A stretch of 64,000 bases of DNA from Eubacterium aggregans (GTDB lineage Bacteria > Bacillota > Clostridia > Eubacteriales > Eubacteriaceae): contig NZ_FNRK01000004.1 of NCBI RefSeq assembly GCF_900107815.1, positions 62,001 to 126,000 of the forward strand, read 5' to 3'. Positions within the stretch are counted from its first letter, which is position 1. Every line of letters begins with the position of its first letter. This document shows positions 25,667 through 34,050 of the stretch, one piece after another. Under the pieces are notes generated by a model that did no database searches, was not told the DNA's origin, and saw only the letters and a list, made by a program, of their open reading frames with translations. The translations under genes were made by a program, and so were the position numbers.

Positions 25667-26932
25667 ATGGACACCAAGGAAATACTGCGCTTCGACGGCG
25701 TCCATACGGGGTATGGGGAACGGGAAATTATCAAGGGATTTACAGCGACCATCCATGAGGGGGAATTCGTTGGACTGATCGGCTCCAATGGAACGGGGAA
25801 ATCGACGCTGCTCAAGGGGGTGTCGGGTCTATTGCCCATTACCGCAGGGCAGATTTGGGTCCAGGGAGAGGATAATGCCAGCCTTTCCCAGAGGGAACGG
25901 GCCAGGCGAATGGCTGTCGTTCCCCAGCACTTTGCCATCGACTACGATTTTTATGTGGAGGATATTGTAATGATGGGCCGCAACCCCTATCTGGGCTTTC
26001 GGGATCGGGAGGGGCACCGGGACCGGGATATCGTGGCCCGGGCTATGGCAGTGACGGGGACGGAGAAATTTAGAGGACGGCTCTTTAATGAGCTTTCCGG
26101 CGGGGAAAAGCAGCGGGTGGTCATCGCACGGGCCATCGCCCAGGAGCCGGAGATCATCCTCCTGGACGAACCCACCTCTGCTCTGGATGTCCATCACCAG
26201 ATTGAGGTCATGGAAATGATCGTCCGCCTCAATACGGAATCGGGCATGACAGTGGTGGCAGTGCTCCATGATCTGAATCTAGCCTCCCGGTACTGTGGGC
26301 GCCTCATTATGATTAATGACGGCCAGGTGGTGGCAGATGGCCCGCCGGAGGCTGTTATTGTGGATGATAATATGCGTCTGTTGTACAATATGCGGATGCT
26401 GATTCGGGAGAATACCCTCTTTGAAAAGCCCGAGGTGATTCCGATCCGGGTGCTCAAGCCCCAGCAAGTGGAAAACCCTTTGTCCATTCATGTGATTTGC
26501 GGTGGAGGCGGTGCAGTTCGGATTTTGGATGAGTTGTCTGAAATGGGGCACCGTGTCACCCTGGGGGTGGTGAATGAGGGCAGCGATGACTGGCGGATGG
26601 CAGAGTATCTGGGCCTCGAAATGGTGGCGATTCCACCCTTTATGGCGGTGTCCCCAGAGGATCAACGAAAGAATCTGGCCCTGATGGCAGGGGCGGATGT
26701 GCTCTTAGTGGCAGATGTCCCCTTTGGAACCGGAAATATCGAAAATCTTCGGGGATTGTCCGATTTTAAGGGAACCATTGTGATGCATCGGAGTGTGTTG
26801 TCGGGAGATTTTACTGGAGGATTGGTAGCTGAGGCTCTGGAGGATATCCGCCTTCAACGAGCGGTGGTTATGATTGATGACCATGACGATTTTTTGGCGA
26901 TGATCGGCACAATAAAAAACGGTTTCTCTTGA
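25667..26932 (+). CDS. btuD: Corrinoid ABC transporter ATPase with C-terminal extension
   Basis: A 421-residue protein. Residues 1 to about 250 are a normal FepC/BtuD-type ATPase with Walker A GSNGTGKST (39-47), signature LSGGEKQR near 144 and Walker B IILLDEPTSALD. Residues about 265-421 form an extra domain, starting IHVICGGGGAVRILDEL and containing VADVPFGTGNIENLRGL, that is not in the E. coli protein. The extension is uncharacterised to my knowledge. The stop codon overlaps the -35 of the cbiM promoter. Confidence 0.88.
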   Translation: MDTKEILRFDGVHTGYGEREIIKGFTATIHEGEFVGLIGSNGTGKSTLLKGVSGLLPITAGQIWVQGEDNASLSQRERARRMAVVPQHFAIDYDFYVEDIVMMGRNPYLGFRDREGHRDRDIVARAMAVTGTEKFRGRLFNELSGGEKQRVVIARAIAQEPEIILLDEPTSALDVHHQIEVMEMIVRLNTESGMTVVAVLHDLNLASRYCGRLIMINDGQVVADGPPEAVIVDDNMRLLYNMRMLIRENTLFEKPEVIPIRVLKPQQVENPLSIHVICGGGGAVRILDELSEMGHRVTLGVVNEGSDDWRMAEYLGLEMVAIPPFMAVSPEDQRKNLALMAGADVLLVADVPFGTGNIENLRGLSDFKGTIVMHRSVLSGDFTGGLVAEALEDIRLQRAVVMIDDHDDFLAMIGTIKNGFS

Positions 26933-26957
26933 CACCAAAAGGCCCAAGGGATACAAT
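26929..26957 (+). promoter_or_regulatory. Promoter of the cbiMNQO operon
   Basis: TTGACA (26929-26934), a 17-base spacer and TACAAT (26952-26957). The -35 overlaps the btuD stop codon. Transcription from about 26964 would make the riboswitch leader. Confidence 0.78.
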
Positions 26958-26965
26958 TAAGCTAA

Positions 26966-27135
26966 TATAATAATTGCTTCCGTGTGTTGGGAAAGAGGTT
27001 GGAATCCTCTGCTGTAATCGCATCTGTGTTTCAAAATGCTGTCTTCATTGCCACTGTCAAAGGATGGGAAGGCGAAGTCAGATGATATTGATTAGCCAGA
27101 ATATCACCACGGCGGCTTTCTAAAAGCACTCCGAT
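26966..27135 (+). promoter_or_regulatory. Cobalamin riboswitch upstream of cbiMNQO
   Basis: The 354-base gap between btuD and cbiM holds a cobalamin aptamer. In order it shows GGTTGGAATCC, GCTGTAATC, GCCACTG (about 27050), GGGAAGGCGAAGTCAG (about 27067) and a closing GCCAG region. A terminator follows at 27171. Cobalamin binding should shut down cobalt uptake. Exact ends are approximate. Confidence 0.87.
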
Positions 27136-27170
27136 TTAGTTTGTTTTAGAGATACGACGTTTTGTATTTC

Positions 27171-27203
27171 AAAGCCTCCTCAGTGTGCTGGGGAGGCTTT
27201 TTC
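27171..27203 (+). terminator. Terminator of the cbiM leader
   Basis: AAAGCCTCC (27171-27179) pairs with GGAGGCTTT (27192-27200) and a T-tract follows. It lies between the riboswitch and cbiM, 84 bases before the start codon, so it is the likely switching element. Confidence 0.87.
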
Positions 27204-27286
27204 GCGAAAGGTGACAAAAACGCAAAATAAGTCATACGCATACAAGACTGCAGCAATTATTATAAATCTATTTCAGGAGGTTTCTT

Positions 27287-28036
27287 ATGAATAAGAAACA
27301 AAAGTGGATTGTTGCTGCATCCGCAGCCTTTTCTCTGTGCTTCGGTATTATGCCAGTGGCGGGTGCCATGCACATCATGGAGGGGTATTTGCCGGTAGGG
27401 TATTGTGTGCTCTGGGGGGTCATTTCCATTCCCTTCTTGGTTTGGGGATTCTTTTCCATCAAAAAGACGGTATCAGAGAATCGGAAGTCCATTACCTTGT
27501 TGGCTATGGCAGGGGCTTTTATCTTTGTTATCTCGTCGCTAAAGATTCCATCAGTAACCGGCAGCTGCTCCCATATGACGGGGACAGGCTTGGGTGCCAT
27601 TCTCTTTGGACCGGCGGCTGTCAGTATCCTGGGGATTATTGTGCTCTTGTTTCAGGCCATCCTTTTAGCTCATGGGGGACTGACTACCCTGGGGGCGAAC
27701 ACCTTTTCCATGGCTGTTGCAGGGCCCTTTGTGTCCTTCGGTCTCTACGCCCTGGGGAAAAAGCTGGGATGGAACCGAAAAATCAGTGTGTTTGTGGCCT
27801 GTGCCCTGGGCGATTTGTTTACCTATTGTGTGACGGCATTCCAGTTGGCTATGGCCTATCCTTCGGAATCTGGGGGTGTGATGGCATCGGCTATTAAATT
27901 CCTGGGGGTGTTTGCCCCAACTCAAGTGCCTCTGGCCATTATTGAGGGGCTGCTGTCTGTGGTCATCGTTATTGCACTGGAATCCTACGCCAGTCCAGAA
28001 TTGAAAGCCATTGGATTTATTGAGGAGGTAAAATAA
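27287..28036 (+). CDS. cbiM: Cobalt ECF transporter substrate-binding subunit
   Basis: A 249-residue membrane protein of the CbiM/NikM family. An N-terminal leader precedes MHIMEG (M28, H29), the conserved Met-His metal site of the mature protein. LKIPSVTGSCSHMTGTGLGA near 85-104 is the second metal-binding region. TTTCAGGAGG precedes the start. The gene is first in cbiMNQO and is controlled by a cobalamin riboswitch, which supports cobalt rather than nickel. Confidence 0.95.
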   Translation: MNKKQKWIVAASAAFSLCFGIMPVAGAMHIMEGYLPVGYCVLWGVISIPFLVWGFFSIKKTVSENRKSITLLAMAGAFIFVISSLKIPSVTGSCSHMTGTGLGAILFGPAAVSILGIIVLLFQAILLAHGGLTTLGANTFSMAVAGPFVSFGLYALGKKLGWNRKISVFVACALGDLFTYCVTAFQLAMAYPSESGGVMASAIKFLGVFAPTQVPLAIIEGLLSVVIVIALESYASPELKAIGFIEEVK

Positions 28037-28359
28037 TGACTGCAAGCAATAAGAGAACCGTTATTATCATTTTAGTCGCAGTAGTGCTCATTGCCTTAGT
28101 TCCTCTGTTTATGCTTCAGGGGGCAGAATTTGGCGGATCGGATGATGCCGGGAGTGAGATGATTAGTGAAATCCAGGGACAGGAATATGAACCTTGGTTT
28201 ACTCCGGTGTTGGAGCAAGCTTTAAATGGGGAGCTGCCTGGAGAGGTAGAATCCATGATTTTCTGTGTTCAAACTGGGATTGGCGTAGGAATATTGGCCT
28301 TTTTTCTCGGACGGTTTGTGGAACGGAAGAAGCTGGGTAAGGAAGATCAGGATTTATAG
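28036..28359 (+). CDS. cbiN: Cobalt ECF transporter small subunit
   Basis: A 107-residue CbiN protein with two membrane helices (about 8-28 and 75-95). QEYEPWFTPVLE near 52 is the family segment in the extracellular loop that helps load cobalt into CbiM. The start overlaps the cbiM stop by one base (TAATG). Confidence 0.92.
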   Translation: MTASNKRTVIIILVAVVLIALVPLFMLQGAEFGGSDDAGSEMISEIQGQEYEPWFTPVLEQALNGELPGEVESMIFCVQTGIGVGILAFFLGRFVERKKLGKEDQDL

Positions 28360-28415
28360 CCCGCTTTAATTTTCTTTGAAGGTTTTTAGGGAAGTTGTGT
28401 CAGATTGGAGGCACT

Positions 28416-29324
28416 ATGGATGTAAAATTATTGTGGCTGGTTCCCCCTCTCCTGGTGCTGTTCGTTGGAGGAATATACAAAATGAAGGATGGTGTCCGTA
28501 ATGGACACCATCCTCATCGTGGCTTCGGACATAAGCATGGAGAATCGACCCTTTCCATTGATATTTACGCCTACACCTCAAAGCTTGGTGGGGTGAATCC
28601 TGGATTCAAGGTGGGCTTTGCCATCATCCTGCTGCTGATGTGCGTGGTGGCGGATAATCTTTACGTTTCCATCAGCGTTATTCTGATTACCACCTTTGTG
28701 ACCGTGATCCTGGGGGGGATTCATCTTAGGCAATATTTGGAGCTCCTTGCCATTCCCATCGCCTTTTTGATTATTGGAAGCATTGTGATTCTGGTGAATT
28801 TCTCCTGGGGTCCAGTCCCTGAGTCTTTGGTGAACCTGGACTGTCGGTGGTTTACGGTCTTTGTTACGAGGGAAGGCCTGGGGACTACCACTAATTTGTG
28901 GGGAAAGGCCTTTGGCGCAGTAAGTGCCATGTACATGATGTCACTATCTACCATGTCTGGTGAAATCTTCAGCGTGTTGCGACGTCTCCATGTCCCCATG
29001 CTCATCGTAGAACTGATGAATATCATGTACCGTTATATTTTCATCCTAATGGATACTCAATCCCGAATGCGCAATTCTGCAGAATCCCGTTTGGGGTATA
29101 CCACTTATAAGCGTGCCATCTATTCCTTTGGGAATACCGCAGGGAATCTCCTTATTGTCTCCATGAAGCGTGGAGGGCAATTTTACGATGCCATGGAGGC
29201 TCGGTGTTACGATGGCGAGTTAAAGTTTCTGGAGGATAAAAAACCTCTAGTGGCCAAACAGGTTATTCTGGCAGCTTTGGTGGTCATCTACTTAGTGGTG
29301 GTTTGGATTGCAACGACGAGGTGA
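28416..29324 (+). CDS. cbiQ: Cobalt ECF transporter T component
   Basis: A 302-residue membrane coupling subunit (EcfT). It has several helices and the two cytosolic coupling signatures, seen near 210-235 (ESRLGYTTYKRAIYS) and 258-270 (GGQFYDAMEARCYDG). A His-rich insert GHHPHRGFGHKHGE lies near 29-42. I chose ATG 28416 after GGAGG; an upstream TTG at 28395 has no such site. It overlaps no gene upstream but ends 6 bases before the ATPase start. Confidence 0.92.
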   Translation: MDVKLLWLVPPLLVLFVGGIYKMKDGVRNGHHPHRGFGHKHGESTLSIDIYAYTSKLGGVNPGFKVGFAIILLLMCVVADNLYVSISVILITTFVTVILGGIHLRQYLELLAIPIAFLIIGSIVILVNFSWGPVPESLVNLDCRWFTVFVTREGLGTTTNLWGKAFGAVSAMYMMSLSTMSGEIFSVLRRLHVPMLIVELMNIMYRYIFILMDTQSRMRNSAESRLGYTTYKRAIYSFGNTAGNLLIVSMKRGGQFYDAMEARCYDGELKFLEDKKPLVAKQVILAALVVIYLVVVWIATTR

Positions 29325-29329
29325 ATGAA

Positions 29330-30163
29330 ATGCAGGAATCGATTTTAGAAATCACAGATTTGAAATATGCTTACTCCGGGGAAAATGCGGCACTCAACGG
29401 AATCACCGTCGATATCCGGCAAGGGGAGCGGATTGCTGTGGTGGGCTCCAATGGCGCAGGTAAATCCACTTTCTTTTTAAACATCAATGGGGTACTCATT
29501 CCCGACGAGGGGACGATCCGCTTCAAGGGCCAGACGATTACTCGCAATAAGAAGGATTTGAATACCCTGCGCAAGGGGGTGGGCATCGTTTTCCAGGATG
29601 CGGATAATCAGATTATCGCCTCCACCGTCATGGGGGAGGTATCCTTTGGGCCCATGAACCTAAAGCTCAGCCGGGATGAGGTGGTCCGTCGGGTGGACGA
29701 AGCCCTGGACTATATGAATCTCATGGAATTCAGGGATCGGGCCCCCCATTATTGCAGTGGTGGGGAAAAGAAACGCATCACCATTGCGGATATCATCGCC
29801 ATGCACCCCGAGGTTATTATTTTTGATGAACCCACTGCTTCTCTGGACCCCCTGAATGCGGTCATGCTGGAGGAAGTCCTGAGCAAGTTGGTGGATCAGG
29901 GCAAGACCCTCTTGATTTCTACCCACGATATGGACTTTGCCTATCGTTGGGCGAAGCGGGTCATTGTTTTTGCCGGTGGGGACATTATTGCCGATGGCAC
30001 TCCAGAGGCCATCTTCTCCAATGAGGACATTCGTATTAAGGCTAATTTGAAAAAACCCATTTTATTGGATGTCCGGGATGCGATGATTGAAAGTGGGCGT
30101 TGGCCCGAGGACGGTCCTTATCCCAAGACCGTGGGAGATTTTCGAAAAATCCTCCTAAAATAA
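29330..30163 (+). CDS. cbiO: Cobalt ECF transporter ATPase
   Basis: A 277-residue ABC ATPase. Walker A GSNGAGKST is at 39-47, signature CSGGEKKR near 138 and Walker B VIIFDEPTASLD near 161. I chose ATG 29330 after GAGGTGA. It completes cbiMNQO. Only 6 bases separate its stop from that of the convergent DtxR-family gene, and no terminator is visible between them. Confidence 0.94.
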   Translation: MQESILEITDLKYAYSGENAALNGITVDIRQGERIAVVGSNGAGKSTFFLNINGVLIPDEGTIRFKGQTITRNKKDLNTLRKGVGIVFQDADNQIIASTVMGEVSFGPMNLKLSRDEVVRRVDEALDYMNLMEFRDRAPHYCSGGEKKRITIADIIAMHPEVIIFDEPTASLDPLNAVMLEEVLSKLVDQGKTLLISTHDMDFAYRWAKRVIVFAGGDIIADGTPEAIFSNEDIRIKANLKKPILLDVRDAMIESGRWPEDGPYPKTVGDFRKILLK

Positions 30164-30169
30164 TAGCCC

Positions 30170-30544
30170 TTAGCCCTTAAAGTGTGATTTGTAGTGGTTT
30201 AGAAGGCATTGATAGGTTTCTTCACTGATGTCGTGCTCAATCATACAGGCATCAGTGCTGGCCTGCTCTTCACTAACGCCAACGGCCATAAACAGTGCTG
30301 CCAGATTACAATGGCGCTGGTAGATCTTCTGGGCAATGGCTTCCCCCGAGGGGGTTAGCTTCAGGCAGTGCCCATCGTCTACGATAAGATAACCCTGTTC
30401 CTGAAGCCGCTTCACCGCAATGCTGACGCTGGGCTTGGAAAAATTCAGGGCATTGGCCACATCGATGGCCCGTACATTCCCCTTTTCCTGTCGGAGCATT
30501 AAAATCCGTTCTAAATAATTTTCAGTTGATTCTGTTTTTTGCAT
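30170..30544 (-). CDS. DtxR/MntR-family metal-dependent repressor
   Basis: A 124-residue regulator. The N-terminal winged helix-turn-helix includes IDVANALNFSKPSVSIAVKR (about 27-46), and the dimerisation domain has RHCNLAALF and DACMIEHDIS with the expected metal ligands (Cys, Glu, His). ATG 30544 follows GAGAGG; an ATG 11 codons upstream is less likely. Family members sense Mn or Fe. It is convergent with the cobalt transporter, so control of metal uptake is plausible but the targets are unknown. Confidence 0.85.
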   Translation of the reverse strand: MQKTESTENYLERILMLRQEKGNVRAIDVANALNFSKPSVSIAVKRLQEQGYLIVDDGHCLKLTPSGEAIAQKIYQRHCNLAALFMAVGVSEEQASTDACMIEHDISEETYQCLLNHYKSHFKG

Positions 30545-30604
30545 TGATAAAACCCTCTCTTCCACAATACCATTCATCGTTTAGTTAATCATAGCAAATT
30601 CATG

Positions 30605-30634
30605 AAAAAAAACCAATCTTTTCTTACAGATTGG
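30605..30634 (-). terminator. Terminator-like hairpin in the DtxR-gene leader
   Basis: CCAATCT (30613-30619) and AGATTGG (30628-30634) form a stem; on the minus strand it is followed by eight Us (A-tract 30605-30612). It lies 61 bases before the DtxR-family start, where a terminator would block that gene's own transcript, or protect it from upstream minus-strand transcription. Confidence 0.6.
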
Positions 30635-30737
30635 CGGGCAAAAGTTAGTGAATCTATTTTAGGGGGAGGGTTCCAGAATCTTTGGCGTTTTTTTGTATAA
30701 AAGACGAATCGTTCGGCGAATTAGCGATGTTTTTTCG

Positions 30738-30766
30738 TTGAATGTGTGCCGTAATTGTGGTAACAT
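30738..30766 (+). promoter_or_regulatory. Promoter of the cobalamin biosynthesis operon
   Basis: TTGAAT (30738-30743), a 17-base spacer and TAACAT (30761-30766). It is placed directly ahead of the riboswitch. Confidence 0.65.
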
Positions 30767-30782
30767 AAACGTAATCAATAAG

Positions 30783-30962
30783 AATAAGGTTCATGCTGTG
30801 CAGGAAAAGCGGTAAAAACCGCTACAGCCCCCGCTACTGTGATTGCCGACGAAACCTCCGAGACCACTGTTCCAAAATGGGATGGGAAGGGGAGGGTCAG
30901 GATGAAGCAAAAGTCAGGAGACCTGGGCAGGATGATAAAGTCAAGGAATCATCTCGGTGGGA
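30783..30962 (+). promoter_or_regulatory. Cobalamin riboswitch of the biosynthesis operon
   Basis: The best match of the three in this window. In order it shows GCGGTAAAAACCGC, CAGCCCCCGCTACTGTGAT, ACCACTG (about 30862), GGGAAGGGGAGG and AAGTCAGGAGACCTGG (about 30910). A terminator follows at 30989. It should repress all corrin genes when cobalamin is present. Confidence 0.95.
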
Positions 30963-30988
30963 GAAGTGGGTTAATTGAACGCTTTTTT

Positions 30989-31029
30989 AGTCTGTCTTCC
31001 CAATTGTAAAGGGATGACAGACTTTTTTT
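30989..31029 (+). terminator. Terminator of the cob leader
   Basis: AGTCTGTC (30989-30996) pairs with GACAGACT (31016-31023), followed by TTTTTTT. It is the expression platform of the riboswitch. The short repeat starts right after its T-tract. Confidence 0.92.
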
Positions 31030-31098
31030 GCGCGTTAGCTAACAGAAGTATGAAAGTGGATAGAGCAAGGCACCGGAGCGCGTGTTATACTTCGTAGC
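31030..31098 (+). repeat. Short dispersed repeat, copy 2 (full hairpin form)
   Basis: GCGCGTTAGCTAACAGAAGTAT at 31030-31051 matches copy 1 at 6531-6552. Here a right half, ATACTTCGTAGCCAAC near 31083-31100, pairs back with GTTAGCTAACAGAAGTAT, giving a long imperfect hairpin with a loop of about 33 bases. The shape suggests a small miniature-type repeat. It lies between the riboswitch terminator and cbiA. Confidence 0.6.
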
Positions 31099-31131
31099 CA
31101 ACAAAAATGTACTTGCGATTGGAGGGAGACC

Positions 31132-32502
31132 ATGAAAGATTTCATGCTGGCCGGGGTCAGCAGCAATGTAGGGAAGACCACAGTAACCATGGGCATCATG
31201 GCGGCGCTGCGGGCCAGGGGTGAGGCGGTCCACCCCTTTAAAACCGGGCCGGATTACATCGATCCCATGTTCCACACCTTTGTCACCGGGCAGTCATCCA
31301 TTAACCTGGATACCTGGATGCTGGACCCTGAAACCGTCCGCCTCCTGCACTATGGCAAAATGACGGACGATGCTGTGGGCGTAGTAGAAGGTGTAATGGG
31401 GCTCTACGATGGACACGGCGTGAAGGATGATGTGGGAAGCAGTGCCTATCTTTCCAAGGTGCTGGGCATCCCGGTTTTCCTCATCATCAATGGGCGGGGG
31501 ATGTCCAAATCCGCGGCGGCCCTGGTGAAGGGTTATGTGGATTTCGATCCTGAGGTCCGGGTGGCTGGGGTCATTGTCAATCGCCTGTCCTCGGAAAGCC
31601 ACTATCATTTGTTAAAGGAAATGATTGAGACCCACGCAGGGGTTCCCTGTGTGGGCTGGATGCCGGAATGTCCGGAGCTTGCGGTCAACAGCCGGCATTT
31701 GGGGTTGATTCCGGTGGATGAGTTAGCCGATATCCGGGAAAAGGTGGATCAGGCGGCGGCCCTGGCAGAGGCCCATATCGATTTGGACCAGATGTTATCC
31801 CTTTCCGAGACAATATGCCCCGAGGGATTGATGGCAGACCCCTTTAAAGAAAGGGCCAGTCAGTATAAGGGTCTGAGAATCGGCATCCCCAGGGACCAGG
31901 CCTTTAACTTTTACTACCAGGATAATTTATCCGCCCTGAAAGTGCTGGGGGTGGAGCTGGTATTCTTTAGCCCCCTGGCCGATGGGGCCCTGCCGGATAA
32001 CCTGGATGGCCTCTATATCGGCGGGGGCTTCCCCGAGGTATTTGGGAAGGAATTTGAAGAAAACCAGGCCTTTCGGGAAAATGCCCGCCAGGCCCTGGAG
32101 GCAGGGCTGCCCTGCTTTGCAGAATGTGGGGGACTGATGGTGCTGACCCAGTGCATGGCGGATAAAACCGGAGACCCCACAAAGGGCATTGGATTTCTGC
32201 CAGCCCGCACGGTGATGACCAAGCGTCTCCAGCGTTTTGGGTACGTGGAGGTATCGGCTAAAATTGGGGAACAACACATCTCCACCCGGGCCCATGAATT
32301 TCATCACAGCCTGGTGGAGGTAGAGGAGGCATTGCCCACAGCCTACACCGTTTCGAAGGGGAATAAACAGTGGCACTGCGGTTATGTGAAGAACAACACC
32401 ATCGCCGGGTATCCCCATATCCATTTTTACAGTAATCCACAATTCCTCATCGCTCTGCTGGATGGGGCCATGGAGGTCAAGCATGCGAAAGGTAGAGGTT
32501 AA
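31132..32502 (+). CDS. cbiA: Cobyrinate a,c-diamide synthase
   Basis: Amidates the a and c side chains of cobyrinate with glutamine and ATP. The 456-residue protein has an ATP-binding dethiobiotin-synthetase-like domain starting GVSSNVGKTTVTMG (6-19). The C-terminal class I glutaminase domain has its nucleophile at Cys332 (AECGGLMVL) and HEFHHS near 388. TTGGAGGGAGACC precedes the start. It is the first gene after the riboswitch; its end overlaps the next gene by 20 bases. Confidence 0.95.
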   Translation: MKDFMLAGVSSNVGKTTVTMGIMAALRARGEAVHPFKTGPDYIDPMFHTFVTGQSSINLDTWMLDPETVRLLHYGKMTDDAVGVVEGVMGLYDGHGVKDDVGSSAYLSKVLGIPVFLIINGRGMSKSAAALVKGYVDFDPEVRVAGVIVNRLSSESHYHLLKEMIETHAGVPCVGWMPECPELAVNSRHLGLIPVDELADIREKVDQAAALAEAHIDLDQMLSLSETICPEGLMADPFKERASQYKGLRIGIPRDQAFNFYYQDNLSALKVLGVELVFFSPLADGALPDNLDGLYIGGGFPEVFGKEFEENQAFRENARQALEAGLPCFAECGGLMVLTQCMADKTGDPTKGIGFLPARTVMTKRLQRFGYVEVSAKIGEQHISTRAHEFHHSLVEVEEALPTAYTVSKGNKQWHCGYVKNNTIAGYPHIHFYSNPQFLIALLDGAMEVKHAKGRG

Positions 32503-33361
32503 AGCCCCGGGAAGCTGTGGCGAGTTCATCCAGGGCCGGGTGGGACCAGATCCCTGCCTGGTGTCCTGCCCCGTGGATTTATACTCCACGGTGACCATCG
32601 CCGAGGGACCGGCTACCCGCATGATGAATGATAAGGCGGCGGATATGTTAGACCTCATTTTCAGGGAGTACCGTCTCCCCCGGAGTGAGAAGCACAACAT
32701 CAATATAGCCCTCAATTCGGAAATTCCCATGGAGCGAGGGATGGCCAGCTCCACCGCAGATTTGGCAGCAGTGGCCCAGGGTCTGGGGGCCTATTACGAC
32801 CTGGGTCTGGATGCCGACCGCATCGCACAGCTGTGCATCGCCATTGAGCCGACGGACAATATCATGTATCCGGAGCTCAATCTTTTCAACCACGTGGGGG
32901 GCCAGATTCTGGCGGATTATCACACCCATTTGGAGACGCCAGTCCTCATTGTGGAGTTTAGCGGCCGGGTCAATACCGTGGGCTTCCACGGACAGATGGA
33001 GGGTTACGATGCCGGGGATATCGAAGCCTTCGCCCAGGTGGTACAGGCCTTTAACCAGGGGATTGCCGCCGGGGATTTGGACCGTATTGGTGCAGCCTGT
33101 ACTGAAAGTGCCAGGCTCAACCAAAAGATTATTCACAAGCCCCATTTAGAGACCCTTATCGCTTTATCTAAAGCCTATGGGGGACACGGCGTGGTCACCG
33201 GCCACAGCGGAACGGTCATCGGGGTGATGTACACCGACAACCAGTTTGATTATCAGGGCTTCATGGGAGATTTCTTACGGCTGATTCCCAAGGCGGATTA
33301 CGATGCCCTGTTTTTAAAGAATATTATTTCCGGGGGATTGCAGACCAGTGTTCAGGCGTAA
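32483..33361 (+). CDS. GHMP kinase, PduX-like L-threonine kinase
   Basis: A 292-residue GHMP-family kinase. APGSCGEFIQGRV near 8-20 and the ATP motif PMERGMASSTADLAA near 76-90 match PduX-type L-threonine kinases, which make L-threonine phosphate for the aminopropanol arm of cobalamin. The later cobD gene (Thr-P decarboxylase) and cbiB fit this role. I chose ATG 32483, with GGAGG 6 bases upstream and inside cbiA; ATG 32462 would add seven residues. Confidence 0.87.
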   Translation: MRKVEVKAPGSCGEFIQGRVGPDPCLVSCPVDLYSTVTIAEGPATRMMNDKAADMLDLIFREYRLPRSEKHNINIALNSEIPMERGMASSTADLAAVAQGLGAYYDLGLDADRIAQLCIAIEPTDNIMYPELNLFNHVGGQILADYHTHLETPVLIVEFSGRVNTVGFHGQMEGYDAGDIEAFAQVVQAFNQGIAAGDLDRIGAACTESARLNQKIIHKPHLETLIALSKAYGGHGVVTGHSGTVIGVMYTDNQFDYQGFMGDFLRLIPKADYDALFLKNIISGGLQTSVQA

Positions 33362-33413
33362 CGGCAATACAGGGAAATATGGATTCAGGAACCAATTATA
33401 AAGGAGACGAGAC

Positions 33414-34049
33414 ATGGAATATATCAACAATCCTCAGGAAATTGAAAAGCGGAGCTTTGAAATCATCACTGAAGAACTGGGGCGGCCATTGCCGAAAGAG
33501 GTAGCGGAAATTGTTAAGCGCATCATCCACACCACCGCAGACTTTGAATATGCAGATTTAGTAGAGTTTAAAAACGATGCCGTGGCCAAGGGGATTAAAG
33601 CACTGTCTGAAGGAAAGAAAATCTACGCGGACACCAGTATGATCAAGGTGGCTGTCAATAAACGGGCCGCAGAGATGCAGGGGGTGGAAATCGTCAACTA
33701 TGTCCACGATGAGGACGTTCGGGCAGAAGCCGCTAAACGGGGCGTCACCCGCTCCACCGTGGCCATGGAAAAGGCCCTGGGGGATGAAGCGGTGGGTATC
33801 TTTGCCATCGGCAATGCCCCGACAGCCCTGTATCGCCTCATTGAGGCCATCCAGGAGGGGAAGGGTAAGCCGGATTTGATTATCGGGGCACCCATCGGTT
33901 TTGTGGGGGCGGCGGAATCCAAGGCAGCTCTGGACGCCTTGGACGCCCTGGAGGTCCCCTATATCCGCATCAACGGACGAAAGGGCGGCAGCCCAGTGGT
34001 GGCAGCCATCCTCAATGCCATGCTCTATCAATTGGGAAGGGAGTGGTAA
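33414..34049 (+). CDS. cbiC: Cobalt-precorrin-8 methylmutase
   Basis: Moves the C11 methyl to C12 to give cobyrinate. The 211-residue protein matches CbiC/CobH: RIIHTTADFEYADLV with His39 as the likely catalytic residue, YADTSMIKVAVNKR and the C-terminal RKGGSPVVAAILNA. AAAGGAGACGAG precedes the start. cbiL follows after one base. Confidence 0.95.
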   Translation: MEYINNPQEIEKRSFEIITEELGRPLPKEVAEIVKRIIHTTADFEYADLVEFKNDAVAKGIKALSEGKKIYADTSMIKVAVNKRAAEMQGVEIVNYVHDEDVRAEAAKRGVTRSTVAMEKALGDEAVGIFAIGNAPTALYRLIEAIQEGKGKPDLIIGAPIGFVGAAESKAALDALDALEVPYIRINGRKGGSPVVAAILNAMLYQLGREW

Positions 34050-34050
34050 G

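Noticed and set aside
31927-32754. A 275-residue open frame on the minus strand
   Set aside because: It lies fully antisense to cbiA and the PduX-like gene. It has no ribosome site and no recognisable family, and the plus-strand genes are clear.
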